Shown here: positions 42,106-54,189 of the stretch, piece by piece
Layout of the letters: each line of letters opens with the position of its first letter
Numbering within the stretch: position 1 is the stretch's first letter
Origin: Sambucus nigra
Taxonomy: Eukaryota > Streptophyta > Magnoliopsida > Dipsacales > Adoxaceae
DNA: 64,000 nucleotides
Assembly: GCA_949130495.1 (NCBI GenBank)
Contig: OX422211.1
Location: 537,089,372-537,153,371, forward strand
Direction: 5' to 3'
Translations under genes and position numbers: made by a program
The notes under the pieces: generated by a model
Seen by the model: only the letters and a program-made list of their open reading frames with translations
The model's database searches: none
Told to the model about the DNA's origin: nothing

Positions 42106-43665
42106 TGTGATAATACGCAAATATTTAATATTTCATCCCTCGAACCTACGCATTTTAGCCTCATTGGATATCTTATTCCCTATATTTATGCTCGTTAACT
42201 AGACAACCTCGGATTTCTCGGATAACATGTTTTGCAGGGGTTAATTGAGCTTTTATAGGTATTTGGGTGCTAAGTGTGAAGTTCGGACGCATTTCGCTCA
42301 ATTTTCGTACGCGATTGCGCGTTCAAGGGCATTTCAATCTTTTCACAGCTTGGTCACTGGGCCAACATCTACATGTAAGTTGTATCCCTCCTTGCAAGCT
42401 TCGCATGGCTGCAAACGGTGTGCGATTCTGATTCAGAACGAAGAAGTTACGGCGATTTTAGCGGAGGAGAAAAACATAGAAACCAAAGCAGGGGGAACTT
42501 GTGAAGACCTGTAGCCATTGATCGATCGATCAAAAGGATCTATCGATCGATCCTTCATTGTTTGGAAATTGCGGGGAGACAGTGGGCTTGATTTTTCACC
42601 ATCGATCGATCGATCACAAGGAATCAATTGATCGATCCCTTGTTTCCAGCTGATATTTTGGCTTTTATTTTATTTTCTGTTTTCTTTTCTATTTTAATTC
42701 CACTTACTATAAATATCAATTTTGTTGTAAATATCAGATATGAAGTTATATAATTCATTTTAGGTTATAATAGCTTGGGTTTGAGGGTTTTTTGAGAGTT
42801 CTTCTTCATTTCTCTTTGGTTTGACACCCATTTAGGTTGTAAGTTGCACTATTCATTACCCTCTCCATTAATATAGTTTGTATTTAATTTATTCTTTCTT
42901 TGTAGTTAATTTACATGCTTTATAATTTAGGTTTACATGCTTTCTTTACATGCTTTGATTTAGTTGCTTTCTAGTGTAGTTTTATCGCGTTTATTTACCG
43001 CGTTTTTAATATGCTTTCTTGCTAAATTAGTCTAGGTTATGCCGGATTGAACTCATTTCGGGTTGACATGTTGCTTTGATTTGGTGATGGAGTTTACGGG
43101 TCTATTTTGGGTGCGTTATCCTAGTTATTGCACCTAGGAGATTTGATGGGGCATATCATGTATGTTCCGTGCTTACGACCTTGCGTGCGTAGTTTTTGGG
43201 GTATTTGCTGACGCCAAAATCTTATTATGCTTTTTTGTGGATTTAGGGGCGTGACAACCCTTGATTCAATTAACCATCGAAACGAGATGCATTTGTAATA
43301 ACTCATCGACCCATGTGACCATTTCATACTAATTAACTCGGATGAGGGATACTCGACGCAACCTATAGTTTTTACTCGCTTTTTTTAATCTAGTTTAATT
43401 TACACTCGCCTAGATTAATATTTCCCTTTTATGCATCGTTTCCTTTTTAGTTTGTAATTAAACTTTTTTCACTTTTATTTAGGAATATTAAATCCTATAA
43501 ATTCTATCAACTCGTCTCTGTGGATTTTCGATACCCGCTCTTGGCCGCTATACTCACCCGTTGAGTGTAGTCATAAGTTTAGGTTTTTGTATAGTTCAGG
43601 TGAGCCGAATTCAAAACGACCGGCGCGTAGGTGACTCTCGCGCCGCTGTGAAACCCCGCCTATCA
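42106..43665 (+). repeat. 3' LTR of element B
   Basis: Starts TGTGATAATACG and ends CCGCCTATCA. TATAAAT at 42708-42714, GATC hairpins at 42517-42640 partly changed relative to the 5' LTR. Confidence 0.93.
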
Positions 43666-44319
43666 AGGTACACATATGAATCTTGCACATATGATTGATT
43701 GAGTTTATTTACCAATCGAATGTGTTCATACACATATACTCCATTTCCATGACTTGGTTGTTTTAGTATAAATCCATGGTGTGATTTTTGGTATATTATT
43801 TTTATATGAAAAATTTTAAAAATCCAAAAATAGTTTGTGGATGTTTTTGGGATACTCCTTTGCATGTGCGTAGTTTGAGACATGTCTGCTATGCATTTTA
43901 TCGTGACACCCCATGTTTTGATTTTGTCTTCTTATCTGTCTATTTGGGGACATCATAAAAAGGGGAAGAAATAATTATAATGTTATGGGGGGAGTTTTTG
44001 CACTATGGGGGAGATTTGATTTATTAATGATTTACTCTTATATAATTTGAAACTCTATGCATCATGAAGGTATTTGCTTGATCTCATGTGTGTAGGTACA
44101 AAAGTTATATTCATTAGATTTCACACCCTGATGAGAAAAGCTTTGGGAGTTTCTGAAGAGCTGAAGATTTGAAGATGTTGAAGTTTGATTGAAGGCATGT
44201 CATGTAGTATTCTGAGTTTGAGATTTAATGGGGATATTATATTGTATGTCATTTGTTTTAGGGATATTGCATAATTCGTATTTTTTATGTATGTACCGGC
44301 ATAGACATAGGGGGAGATT
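43666..44319 (+). other. element A interior, non-coding, with PPT
   Basis: Contains TGCACATATG, TAGTATAAATCCATGGTG, ATCGTGACACCCCATGTTT and three purine tracts (TATGGGGGGAG, ACTATGGGGGAGATT, ACATAGGGGGAGATT). The last, at 44306-44319, is the PPT. Shared with the L1 element in the same order. Confidence 0.8.
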
Positions 44320-45333
44320 TGTAAGGACATAATTTTATAAATGTCCGGGGTAAAATCTAGGAATTTTTTATTTTCCCTAGATTACAGTTTGTATGTCTGA
44401 TACCACTACCTTCGGCACGTCAACACGATCATCCACGATGGGCTCGATCTGAATCATGCATCCATTATCTTCACACGTGCATCATGATACATGCGACGTG
44501 CTGCTCAGCTGTTTCCCACTACTCCACTACGCATTATTGGTAAAATGATTTTTTGGAGTTGTTTATATTTGCATAAATATTTGCAAAATTTTTCAGAAAA
44601 TAATTTTTGAAGTCTCAAATATTTTTTATCAAAAGCAGAATTTTTTCTAAGTGTAGAAGTGGAGTGCTACGGTCGACGAGCTCGTTCAAATGAGCTAGCA
44701 CTGTCGTTCGAGCGAGATTTCAATCTCACGCGAAGTCGTTCAAATGATAAGTGTCCTTCGTTCGAGTGAGATGCCTATCCCGTTCGAGCGACGTCACCTC
44801 CTAGATTTTTGTATAAATACCAGTGTACCTTCTACACGTTTTCCAAAGTCTTTTCACAACACGATGTCTGCTAAAAACTTCGCAGAAACAGACTTCACTT
44901 TTTAAGGTTTTACACCTTGTTTATTCACGTAAACACTCCCATATATGTATGTGAATCATTAAACCTTCATGAGGATCGTTTTTACTCATCTGGAGTAATT
45001 TGTGGATAAGTCGTTTTCTTCTTCATTGCTACCCACTTGGAGTTCCTGAGGAAGATTCCAGTCGATGACATCAAAACCGACAATCGAGGGTATTTCTTTG
45101 TCATACTTATTTTCATTATAATCTGTGTAACAGTTTTAATAAATTATAGTGAAAATAAAAAGGTTTTGTCCATTTGGGGGACTTTTCTTGAAATTGTTTG
45201 TTTTATCCTTTATGCTTTATTTTATGGGATAAATCATCTAGATGCATGTTTTAGGGTTTAACTAAAATTTGGGAATTATTAAAATTGGATTTTATTCAAG
45301 AAGTCGCAATATTTCCGCTGTAGCGATTCTACA
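44320..45333 (+). repeat. 3' LTR of element A
   Basis: Starts TGTAAGGACATAA, ends GATTCTACA. Palindromes at 44683, 44705, 44737, 44759 and 44781 keep the same 22/32/22/22 spacing as the 5' LTR although the LTRs have diverged. TATAAATA at about 44812. Confidence 0.95.
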
Positions 45334-46875
45334 GAATTGCAAATTATAAGTTATTTAATAATAAAACCACAAAACACACCTAAACTAAGTTATAATCGTT
45401 ACCAACTCCTCTGGATTAGATCTGACTTCTCTGAAGGTTGTTGTTGTTGATGTTCTCTCCAGCTTCATAATTTTACTCGATTCTAGCTTTATGTCGACTC
45501 AACCAAGTTCAAGATCATACAACCAACACTTTAAGTGTGGTAGAGTGAAAGTGTAGTGGTGATGTGATCTCTAACATGTGCATGCAACACACTCACACTT
45601 AATATATACATAGTGATTTAACAAATTACAGAATCACTAGATATGAAAGATATTCCAAAATGAGTTTAGTGAAAACTAAGTCAGACTTTTAGACCTTTCA
45701 AAATACCCGTAGATTAAGAGGGAATCTTGTTGTGAAATATCCAAGATCCTAACACTTTCTTGTTTTGAAAATATTATATAGAAAGTGCAATCCCCAATCA
45801 AGATCTCAACACTAGATCATAATATGATTGTTTGAGTAAAGAGAAATTAGAATGAAAATTGTTGGTTTAGGGTTTGAAAACATAAAATCAGTTTTAAAAT
45901 AACCAACAAGTAATATTTCTAGAAATAAAAAATCAAGACATTACTCTATCTATGTGATTTGTATCACATAGACGAGATCTCTAGTTTCTATGTAGAGAAA
46001 CTGAAAACTCTACCACTGTGAATAAGTTGGAAGGATGATCAAGAATAATAGAGGACAACTTCTCAAAACACGATCTAAACACTTAGGTTTAAACTCTCAG
46101 AAAAGTATTTCTGGTTTAAGGTTTGACGAAGTTTGGATTAGGGTTTCTATTTCTCTCTCTAATCTTTCTCTCTCTTCTCTCTTTTTTCTCTCAGACTAGG
46201 AAATCACAAAAGTCTTCAATTGTCTCACCCAAGGAATCTATTTGTACTAGTAATCTAAGGATCTAGAACGATGGTTCAAATCAAAGGCTAAGATTAAAAG
46301 CAGTTAAATTGATGCAAATCTAAGGGTTCACAAGAAGCGGTGCAAAAGCCAACTCTGATTGGTTAAAACAAATTCACTTGTATTAATTCCAAACACATGC
46401 AAACCATAGATTAAGACGATCCAAAGGTCCATTATAAGTCACAGGTATGTGAGTGATAAGAAACACAAATCAAACCATTGTGTGTGCAAAGGTTCAAGAT
46501 TAACTCTCAAACGCATGTTTTTGCGTTTTTAAAAAATTCAATTTTCACCCACAAATGTTTCTGCCGCTTTTGGTTTCTACCCAAGACAGTTTTAAGGCAT
46601 AAAATATATTTACAAATCAATCCAAAAACTTTATTAAGTTCCAATTTTAATTTTTTAAAATTTTTTAAAATTCTTAGAAAATATTAATTAAATCCCAAAA
46701 ATTATTTACAAAATCATTTTAAGGGGATTTAACCCACCTAAGTTCATCACATGAATAAAACACTATATATATATGCAATCCTATTGTGTGGTGTTTGTGT
46801 TATACCTTCAAGAACTTATCGAGGAATATCAATGAAGATTTGAAGTTTCTAAGGCTTTTTGGTTCATCTAGGGAT
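45334..46875 (-). repeat. LTR-like remnant, right flank of element A; no gene
   Basis: Would join 22905 if A were removed. Pyrimidine-rich TTTCTCTCTCTAATC tract at about 46150-46195 and AT-rich sequence, with no reading frame of interest. It may be the older LTR into which A inserted, but ends could not be fixed. Confidence 0.3.
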
Positions 46876-46916
46876 CAGTACACCAAAATGGGCAAATTGG
46901 CACCCTTTAGCCGCTT

Positions 46917-47061
46917 AGCCTTGTCAAGGTCATTAATCGTGACAACAAACACACGTTTTGTGTCACGGTCATTGACCGTGACAAGATCGTGACAAAGTAT
47001 TGTCACCGTCATGGACCGTGACAATTCTATTTGTCACGGGCTTGTCACGGTCATTGATCGT
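46917..47061. repeat. CACTA subterminal palindromic repeats (left part)
   Basis: Half-sites GTCACGGTCA and TGACCGTGAC around a single T form a 21-bp palindrome at 46962-46982. Near copies lie at 46922-46942, 47002-47022 and 47044 onwards, with isolated CGTGACAA half-sites between. Such repeats bind the TNPA-type protein in other CACTA elements. Confidence 0.85.
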
Positions 47062-47992
47062 TGATATGCCCCAAGTGTGACCTCGGCCTAGGGACACCAA
47101 CCTCAGCCGAGATGATGGCCGAGATAATGGCCGACTCTGGATAAGCAATGGGCCCGTGATATTAGCCCTCGGCCTTAGTAAGGTCGGCCCAAGCCGAAAC
47201 TACCACTTACATCTCCAATGGACACTACGCGCATCACAGGAATCAACAACATTCTCGTATACCTCGATATGGCAACCTCGGTTGGGTGTAGGCCGAGATG
47301 ACAAGAAGCCCTAGTAAACTCCATCATGGAATCAGCTCAACCTCGGCTGAGGCCGACCCCAACATACTGTCTCGGCTGAGATCAGGCCAAGACCCCCTAT
47401 GGCACATCTCGGATTGAACGAATACCAAGCCTTTACAACCCGTTCTCTCCCAGGCTGAGGTCATGCACCAATATGGCAGCCGAGCATCTGTTGACATTTG
47501 GATAAGGACACGTGGGCACAAATCACTTGTAATAAGATTATTCTCCACACGTGGGGAGAATATTTCGTCATCATTCCTTACCTGTGACAGTGACAGGTGG
47601 CTCCCCCTATTGGTGAGGCTAACACACATGTGCATATTACATGCATGGGGGTACACTACACCCCCTAAGTACTAAATATATAGAGGTCATCCTCTACCTT
47701 GCGGAGCATCCAGAGTTAGCAACCCTAGCTGAAACTCTGTTCGAATACACAGTAGAGAGAGAAAGCTTGAGAGATTGTATCTATGGCCATTAGAGCCCCC
47801 ATACAGTGATACACACCATACACTCGCACAGTGGACGTAGGCCAGATTGGCTGAACCACTTACATCTGGGTGTTGATTCCTCTTCTCCTCACCTCCTTCT
47901 ACTATATGTGTATATATTCCTATGCTGCCATTGTTAACATTGAACTAAGCTCATAAACACCTTGAAGGGTGGTGATGTTTCTGGCATCATCA
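47062..47992 (+). repeat. 5' LTR of element D
   Basis: Starts TGATATGCCCC, ends GCATCATCA. Rich in GGCCGAG/CTCGGCC words. TATA-like AATATATAGAGG at 47675-47686. The minus-strand 110-aa frame here has no domain. Confidence 0.95.
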
Positions 47993-47995
47993 TTT

Positions 47996-48012
47996 TGGCG
48001 TCGTCTGTGGGA
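47996..48012 (+). other. primer-binding site of element D
   Basis: TGGCGTCGTCTGTGGGA, after a TTT spacer; one change from element C's PBS. Confidence 0.88.
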
Positions 48013-48166
48013 AGAGAAGCTATCTCTTCCTCTTCTTCAGCTTAACCTCAACGGAGACTCTGGTCGTGAACCAGGCATCACCCCTTGCGTGGAGCTGTTT
48101 CACCATTGAAAGAGGTCCTGTAAGGTACTAAGCTCACTTTTTACTCAAGCTCTTTATTATTGACAC

Positions 48167-49654
48167 ATGGCACCAGAATTACCACTGCCTCTTCCACCGC
48201 CCGGAGGAGGAGGGCCCAGTTCCAGCCAGGCATCGCCTCAGTCCGAAATGGCAGAAGTGACTGCAGCCTTAAAATGTTTGGATGCAACGCAGCAGGTAAT
48301 GAAGGAGCAGTTCGAACAGCTCAGCCAAACTATGATGAGGCCACCTGGAGTCTCACCGGATATGATCACTCTGGCGGCTGTTCAGCCTCATCCAAATGTC
48401 AGGGGACCACCCCAGGCACCCAAGAAGGATCAGCCTGCACCCCAGCGGAGAAGGGAAGTTGCTGACCCCAGGCGCTTACGCCTGGGGAGGCAAGGAAGCC
48501 CTTGCCCGGAGGACAGGTATGACGATCTAGAGGCGAAAGAGGCCATGGAAGATTATTGGGAGCCGTATGAGGTGTCGAATAATACAGTACAACCTCTTCG
48601 GCAGAGTCAAGGATGTGTCTGCCGAAGAGATGAAGAGGCTCAAAAGAGAGAGTCATCTTTCGATCGGTTGAGCAGAGGATCAGCCTTCGAACGGTTGGGT
48701 CCAGTGAATGACCTAAGACACAGGTTATCCAGGTCCAGGAGTGCTGTCGGCTCGCAAAGAGGGGATAGACCAGGTCGGCCTGACCAAAGCCGACCCTGTG
48801 ACAGAAGAGGTAGAGAGAAGAAAGAGGTCAATAGACGACGCTGTGTTGCAGCGGGGGAACCCTCGGTTCATCCCATCGAAGTGGATGGGGATAACCTCGG
48901 CCAGGTCGAGGGCGGAAGACCATGGAACGACTCCATCCAGCGCCTTGAGGAGAAGATAGGAGACCTCATTAAAAGTAGAGATCCATTGCAAAATGGTTAC
49001 TCAGAGGGCTCACCGGTTATGGCTAGGATAGTGAGCTTCCCAACCCCAGCTAAGTTCAAGCCTCCTGTGGTGTCTCCCAAGTATGACAGCAGCACCAACC
49101 CAGTACACCACATAGAGATGTATCAGTCGAAAGCAGACATCTACTCCCTTCCTGATGAGATGAAGTGCAGGGCCTTCTCTGGGACCCTGACAAGGGCAGC
49201 ACACATCTGGTTTACCTCCCTTCCAAAAAACTCTATTGAGAATTTCAAAGGCTTGGCTGAACGATTCATCCATAACTTCTGCTTTGGGATGAGACCCCAA
49301 AAGAAGACCACTCACTTGTTGTATGTCAAGCAGGGCAAGGATGAGATCTTAAGGGACTATATAGCTAGGTTCAACAAAGAGAAGTTGGAGGTTGAGGACT
49401 ATGAAGAGAATATAGACATGACCTCCCTCATAGGAGGTCTATAGAAAGGGAAGCTGCTATAGAAGCTGGCAGAAGACCCCCCAAGGTCCATGGCGGAACT
49501 CCTGGCAACCGCGGGGAAAGTAATGAATGCGAAAGAGGCAATGGACACAAAATATGAGGATTAGAATCGAGGTAGCAGTGGAAAGTCCCAGAAGAAGAAA
49601 GATGGGAAGAAAAGATCGGGTGATGACAAGTTCGCCCACTATACTCCTTTCACT
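48167..49654 (+). pseudogene. gag: Element D Gag (N-terminal and capsid part)
   Basis: Starts MAPELPLPLPPPGGGG at ATG 48167. After an Arg/Ser-rich stretch comes the capsid domain, AFSGTLTRAAHIWFTSLP, FNKEKLEVEDYEEN, closely similar to C's. The frame is stopped by three in-frame TAG codons (49442, 49460, 49562), while the sense continues (KVMNAKEAMDTK), so it is a decayed Gag. About 52% or more of the capsid words match C by eye, too rough to quote further. Confidence 0.88.
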
Positions 49655-50848
49655 ATGAGCTGTGAGCACATCCCTAATGAGATTAAGAATGACAGAACCC
49701 TGAGGTGGCTAGAAAAGCTGAAGGCCCCACCACACAATAGGAATAAAAACCTATGGTGTGAGTTTCACCAAGATCATGGTCACTTCACAGATAGATGCTT
49801 CGCTTTGAAAGATGAGATTGAAAAGATGCTAAAATCTGGAAAGCTGAGGAAATACGTGGATGGTAAGGCTCCTAGGGGTGGAAGAGATGACCCCAAGAGA
49901 AGGAGAAACGACAGATGCCGTGACATCCCAGCGCGAAGGGACGATGACTCAGAAGGTGAGGATGAAAACGATCCAGATCTACCACCGAAGGACGACAACA
50001 CCCCGGTGAAGAGGGTTGGTATGATCTCGTTCGGCGTTGGCAGAATATGCGGAGGATTGGCAGGTGGTGGATCTGAGGTAGCTGATAGGAAGGCCCATGT
50101 GGCAGAAGCCAAATCAGTGGCCAAACTTGAGGTTGTGAATCTAACGTCGTCAGACACAGTGCAGAAGAGGAAGAAGGTGGATATGAACACCCTCATGGTT
50201 GGGTTCTCCAGACTCGACTTCAGAGATATCTTAGCCCCCAATGATGACCCTTTGGTCATAACGACAAGGGTGCATGGATGTGAGGTGCAGAGGATCCTCA
50301 TAGATGGGGGAAGTTCCGCAGATGTGATGTTTTGGCCATGCTTCAGGAGCTTGGGTCTTAGTAGAGCAAGACTAGTACCCTATCACCACCCCCTGATAGG
50401 CTTCAGTGGGGAAAAGGTTCACCCCTTGGGCATGTATGAGATGGATGTACGGATGGGTAATGAGTGGCCTAAGAGGTTAACCAGGAAGATTAATTTCTTC
50501 GTAATGGACGAGAGTGTCTTCTCGGCCTATAACCTCATCATAGGAAGGGTGTCCCTTAAGGAGTTCGAGGCTGTGCCATCGACGGTCCACCAGATGCTAA
50601 AATTCTCGACCCCATATGGGGTAGGGGAAATGCGAGGTGACCAGACCACAGCTCGAGAATGTTACTTCAACTCGGCCGAAGAGAGAGAGGTCCATAAGAG
50701 GGCCACCACCACTTATATCATTGATACTCTTGATCCGAGAGATGAGACGAAGTTGAAGAAGGGAGAGGCCGCGGAAGAGGTAGAATCCATCGTCCTCAAT
50801 GAGGACGAACCGGAAAAAACCATCCAGGTCGGTAAAGCCCTTAATTAG
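49655..50848 (+). pseudogene. Element D Gag C-terminus and protease
   Basis: Same frame as the preceding part. The Cys/His motif WCEFHQDHGHFTDRC (about 49754-49798) is the counterpart of C's. Then an acidic/basic linker and the protease, LIDGGSSADVMFWPCF (about 50300), with the DGGS active-site form kept. A TAG at 50846 ends the open stretch. A one-base indel near 50887 then shifts the frame. Confidence 0.88.
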
Positions 50849-52290
50849 GAAGTCAAGGAAGAGATGATAAACTTCCTCAGGAGGGGCAGAGTGTCTTCGC
50901 ATGGAGCCACGCAGACATACCTGGCATCGACCCTGAGGTGATGAGTCACAAGCACAACGTAAATAAAGATGCCAAGCCTATTAAGCAAAGACGAAGAGTC
51001 TACTCAAGGGAGAAATATGACGTCATCCGAGAAGAGGTTAAAAAATTAGAAGAGGTTGAGTTTATAAGAGAAGTCACATATTCGGAGTGGCTATCAAATG
51101 CAGTCATCGTGCCCATGGCCAATGGGAAGTGGAGACTATGTGTCGATTTCACTGACCTGAACAGGTCTTATCCAAAAGACAGCTATCCATTACCTCGGAT
51201 AGATCAGATGGTGGATGCCATAGCAGGACATGAGCTCATGAGCTTCATGGATGCATGTTCAGGATATAACCAAATCTTCATGGATGCTGGAGACTCAGAG
51301 AAGACAAACTTCATTACCGATAAAGGGACGTACTGCTATAAGGTAATGCCCTTCGGTTTGAAAAATAAAGGGGAAACGTACCAACGCCTTGTAAATAAGA
51401 TGTTTGAAGAGAAAAAATGTAAGACTATGGAGGTGTATGTAGATGATATGCTAACAAAAAGCTTGAAATCTTGCACCCATGTAGCAGACCTTGAGAAGAC
51501 CTTCGATGTTATGGACTCATACAGAATGAAGCTCAACCCGACGAAATGTGTCTTCGGAGTAGGAGCTGGGAAATTCCTGGGATTTATCGTCAACCAGAGG
51601 GGGATTGAAGCGAACCCTGAGAAAATCAAGGCGTTGCTTGACATGAAGACTCCTAGGAATATCAAGGATGTCCATAGACTCACGGGGAGAGTGGCTGCTC
51701 TTAACAGATTTGTCTCGAGGGAAACGGATAAGTGTCTTCCGTTCTTTAAAGTTCTAAGAAAGGCCTTCCAATGGGACGAAGAATGTGAAAAAGCATTCAA
51801 CCAATTCAAGTCTTACTTGGGATCACCCTTATTGTTATCTCGACCCATTGCAGGAGAAAAGCTGTATGTGTATCTGGCAGTCTCTGAGTCAGCCATTAGC
51901 GCGGCTATAATACGGGAAGACGATAGGATCCAAAGGCCTGTATATTTCAACAGTAAGTCCCTTCAAGGGTCTGAGCAAAATTACCCACACATGGAAAAAT
52001 TGGCCTATGCTCTGATACACGCCTCAAGGAAAATGAAGCCTTACTTCCAAGCTCACTATATGGTAGTCCTCACCGACTCCCCACTAAGGCAGGTCTTGCA
52101 TAAACCTGAGAAATTTGGGAGATTGATGACCTGTGCCATTGAGTTAGGGGAGTATGATCTTACCTACCAGCCTAGGGCAGCAATCAAAGGGCAGGCCCTC
52201 GCGGACTTTGTTGCAGAATTCACCTGGGAAGAGGCCGAGACAGAGAAAGTCCTGGGGGAAGACGAAGAGACAAACCACGGTGTCTTCTAA
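50849..52290 (+). pseudogene. Element D reverse transcriptase and first RNase H
   Basis: After the shift near 50887 the frame reads VFAWSHADIPGIDP and then RT: WRLCVDFTDLNRSYPKD, LMSFMDACSGYNQI, VMPFGLKNKGETYQRL, the catalytic YVDDM (about 51437-51451) and FLGFIVNQRGIEANP. The first RNase H begins LYVYLAVSESAISAAI, again without the usual Asp, and keeps VLTDSPLRQVL. Open from 50938 to TAA 52288. Confidence 0.9.
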
Positions 52291-53760
52291 AATTTGGAAG
52301 AGACAACACCAAACTTCTTTTGAGATCAGGAAGAGGTCACCTCAGGCAAGATTCGTGGCAGGGTGGAAGAAAATGAAGAGGATCGGTACCTCATTAAGAA
52401 AGGAGTCATGGAAAAAGGGGTCTTCTCATCAAATACAGACATTTGGAGCCTCTTCATTGACGGCTCTTCCTACGACAGCGAAAGCGGTGAGGGGCTGATA
52501 CTCTCGGCTCCAGATGGCGCCAACATTGAATACGCCCTAAGATTCAACTTCCAGGCCTCAAGCAAGGAGTACGAATATGAGGCCATGATAGCAGGTCTCT
52601 TATTGGCAAAAACTCTTCACGTAAAGCGACTCCTACTCCACAGCGACTCAAGGTTAGTTGTCAATCAAGTACTAGGAGTCTATGGGGCCAAAGATGAAAG
52701 GATGGCGAAGTACCTGAAGAGAGTGAGAAAGATATTAGAATATTTTGAAGAGGCAAAATTGAAGAGAGTGCCTCGACAGAGCAACAGTCACGCATATGCA
52801 TTGTTAAGGCTGGCCTCGGCAACGAAGACAAATGTTAGAAAGACTGTTCCGATCGAGGTCTTGGGAAAGGCAACCATCAAAGAAGAAGAGGTGTGCAACC
52901 CTTGTCACAATTTGAACCCTAGGGACTCATGGATTGACCCTCTTGTTAGATATATTAGAGAGGGAGAGCTACCCGAGTCCAAGTTGGAGAGGAAAAAATT
53001 GAGATATAGGGATGCCAAGTTCACATTGATAGGAGACGTCTTGTATAAAAAGGGATTTCCATCGCCTCTTCTAAGATGTGTACATCCCGCGGAAGTTCCC
53101 CGGGTCTTACAAGAGATTCATGAGGGTTCTTGCGCCAGCCACAAAGGAGGAAGACCCTTGGCCAAAAGAATTATCACACAGGGGTACTGGTGGCCAACCT
53201 TGTCCAAAGACGTTGCAGCCTACGTGAAGAGATGTGATAAATGTCAGAGATTCGCAACTATTCCTCATCAACCTCATCATCCTATGACGTCAATCACCTC
53301 TCCATGGCCATTTGTGGTATGGGGGATTGACTTAGTAGGACCCCTACCAAGAGCTGCTAATAATTATAGATTCTTGATAGTTGCCATCGACTACTTCTCG
53401 AAATTGGTGGAGGCAGAGCCGATGATAACGATCAAAGAGCATAAGACCTTCCAGTTCATCTGGAGGAACATCATATGCAGACACGACCTCCCAAACACAC
53501 TCATCTCAGACGATAGGACTCAGTTCAAGAACTCCTCTCTAGAAAAGTACTGCCTAAGAGTTGGGATAAAGAAGTTCTTCTCATCTCCTGGTCGACCTCA
53601 AGCGAACGATCAGACCGAGGTTACGAACAGAACAATCCTTGATGGGGTCAAGAAGAGGTTAGAAGATGCGAAAGAAAGATGGACTGAGAGGTCTACGCTG
53701 TGCTATGGGCCTATAGAACAACGACTAGGACACCTACAGGAGAAACCCCGTTCATGCTAG
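52291..53760 (+). pseudogene. Element D archaeal-type RNase H and integrase
   Basis: In frame with RT but after TAA 52288 and a TGA near 52321. Archaeal-type RNase H: LFIDGSSYDSESGEG, YEYEAMIAG, LHSDSRLVVNQ; the last motif is SHAYALLRLAS, so the ADALARL Asp is lost. Integrase: zinc finger HPAEV, HEGSCASH, CDKCQ; core GIDLVGPLP, LISDDRTQF (normally D-x-G-T-QF) and NDQTEVTNR (normally NGQ). A one-base insertion near 53690 breaks the frame. Confidence 0.88.
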
Positions 53761-54091
53761 CATACGGTTCAGAGGCTGTCATACCTACTGAAGTAGGACT
53801 CCCAACTCATAGGGTTCAGACCTATGACCCTGATAAAAATGGGGAAGAAATGAGGATAGACTTAGATCTGATTGAAGAAAGAAGAGAAGACGTTGAGATC
53901 AGACAAGCAGCCTACCAACAGAGGGCAGAAAAATTCTACAATCAGAGGGTGAAGTTAAGACCCCAAACTGGCATGGACCCTACAAAGTGACAGAAGAGGT
54001 TGTGCCTAGAACTTACAGGCTAGAAAACCTAGAAGGAGAACCGTTTGCTAACCCGTGGAATGCTGATCACCTAAAGAAATATTACATATGA
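53700..54091 (+). pseudogene. Element D integrase C-terminus
   Basis: Continues in a shifted frame: LWAYRTTTRTPTGETPF, GSEAVIPTEVGLPTHRV, then YNQRVK. About 35 codons are missing before PNWHGPYKVTEEV (53960-53990). The end, NPWNADHLKKYYI and TGA at 54089, matches C's NAWNAEHLRKYYQ. Confidence 0.85.
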
Positions 54092-54189
54092 TGTAGCATA
54101 GAGTTTATATATGTACCATCTTGTTGGGAAGAGGTTATTAATAAAATATCAGTTCCTATGATAGCTCTTACTTCATTCTTACATCAGAA

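Larger units (their letters stand above)
25660..43665 (+). mobile_element. Element B: non-autonomous Athila-type LTR retrotransposon
   Basis: LTRs at 25660-27222 and 42106-43665 start T(G/A)TGATAATACG and end CCGCCTATCA. Flanks AGGGA and AGGTA are a near target duplication. The PBS TGGAGCCATTGCTGGGG is a diverged tRNA-Asp site of the Athila kind. The block ACATTGAGGACAATGT followed by AAGTTAGGGGGTGT (40831-40867) is a hallmark of Athila interiors. There is no gag-pol, only a single acidic ORF of unknown function, split by element C. Without C it is about 5.9 kb. Confidence 0.85.
22906..45333 (+). mobile_element. Element A: non-autonomous SIRE-like LTR retrotransposon (host of nest)
   Basis: LTRs at 22906-23921 and 44320-45333 (1016 and 1014 bp) both start TGTAAG and end GATTCTACA. 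The flanks GAATA and GAATT are a near-perfect target duplication. PBS at 23925, PPT at 44309-44319. The interior holds a Gag C-terminal remnant (23982-25123) and a non-coding 3' part (25124-25659 plus 43666-44319), with element B inserted between. No protease, integrase or RT is present, and the B insertion does not explain their loss. It therefore fits a non-autonomous, gag-only (TR-GAG-like) derivative of a SIRE-type Copia element. Without B the element is about 4.4 kb. Confidence 0.9.

Noticed and set aside
46759..46775. CACTATATATAT as the CACTA terminus
   Set aside because: It is part of a TA tract and is 115 bp from the subterminal repeats; CAGTACACCAAAATGG at 46876 fits the adjacent repeats better. 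Kept as an alternative.
47324..47656. 110-aa minus-strand frame in D's 5' LTR
   Set aside because: Not kept open in the 3' LTR and no domain; an LTR artefact.
48399..48991. Minus-strand frames across D's gag
   Set aside because: Shadows of the plus-strand Gag codons.
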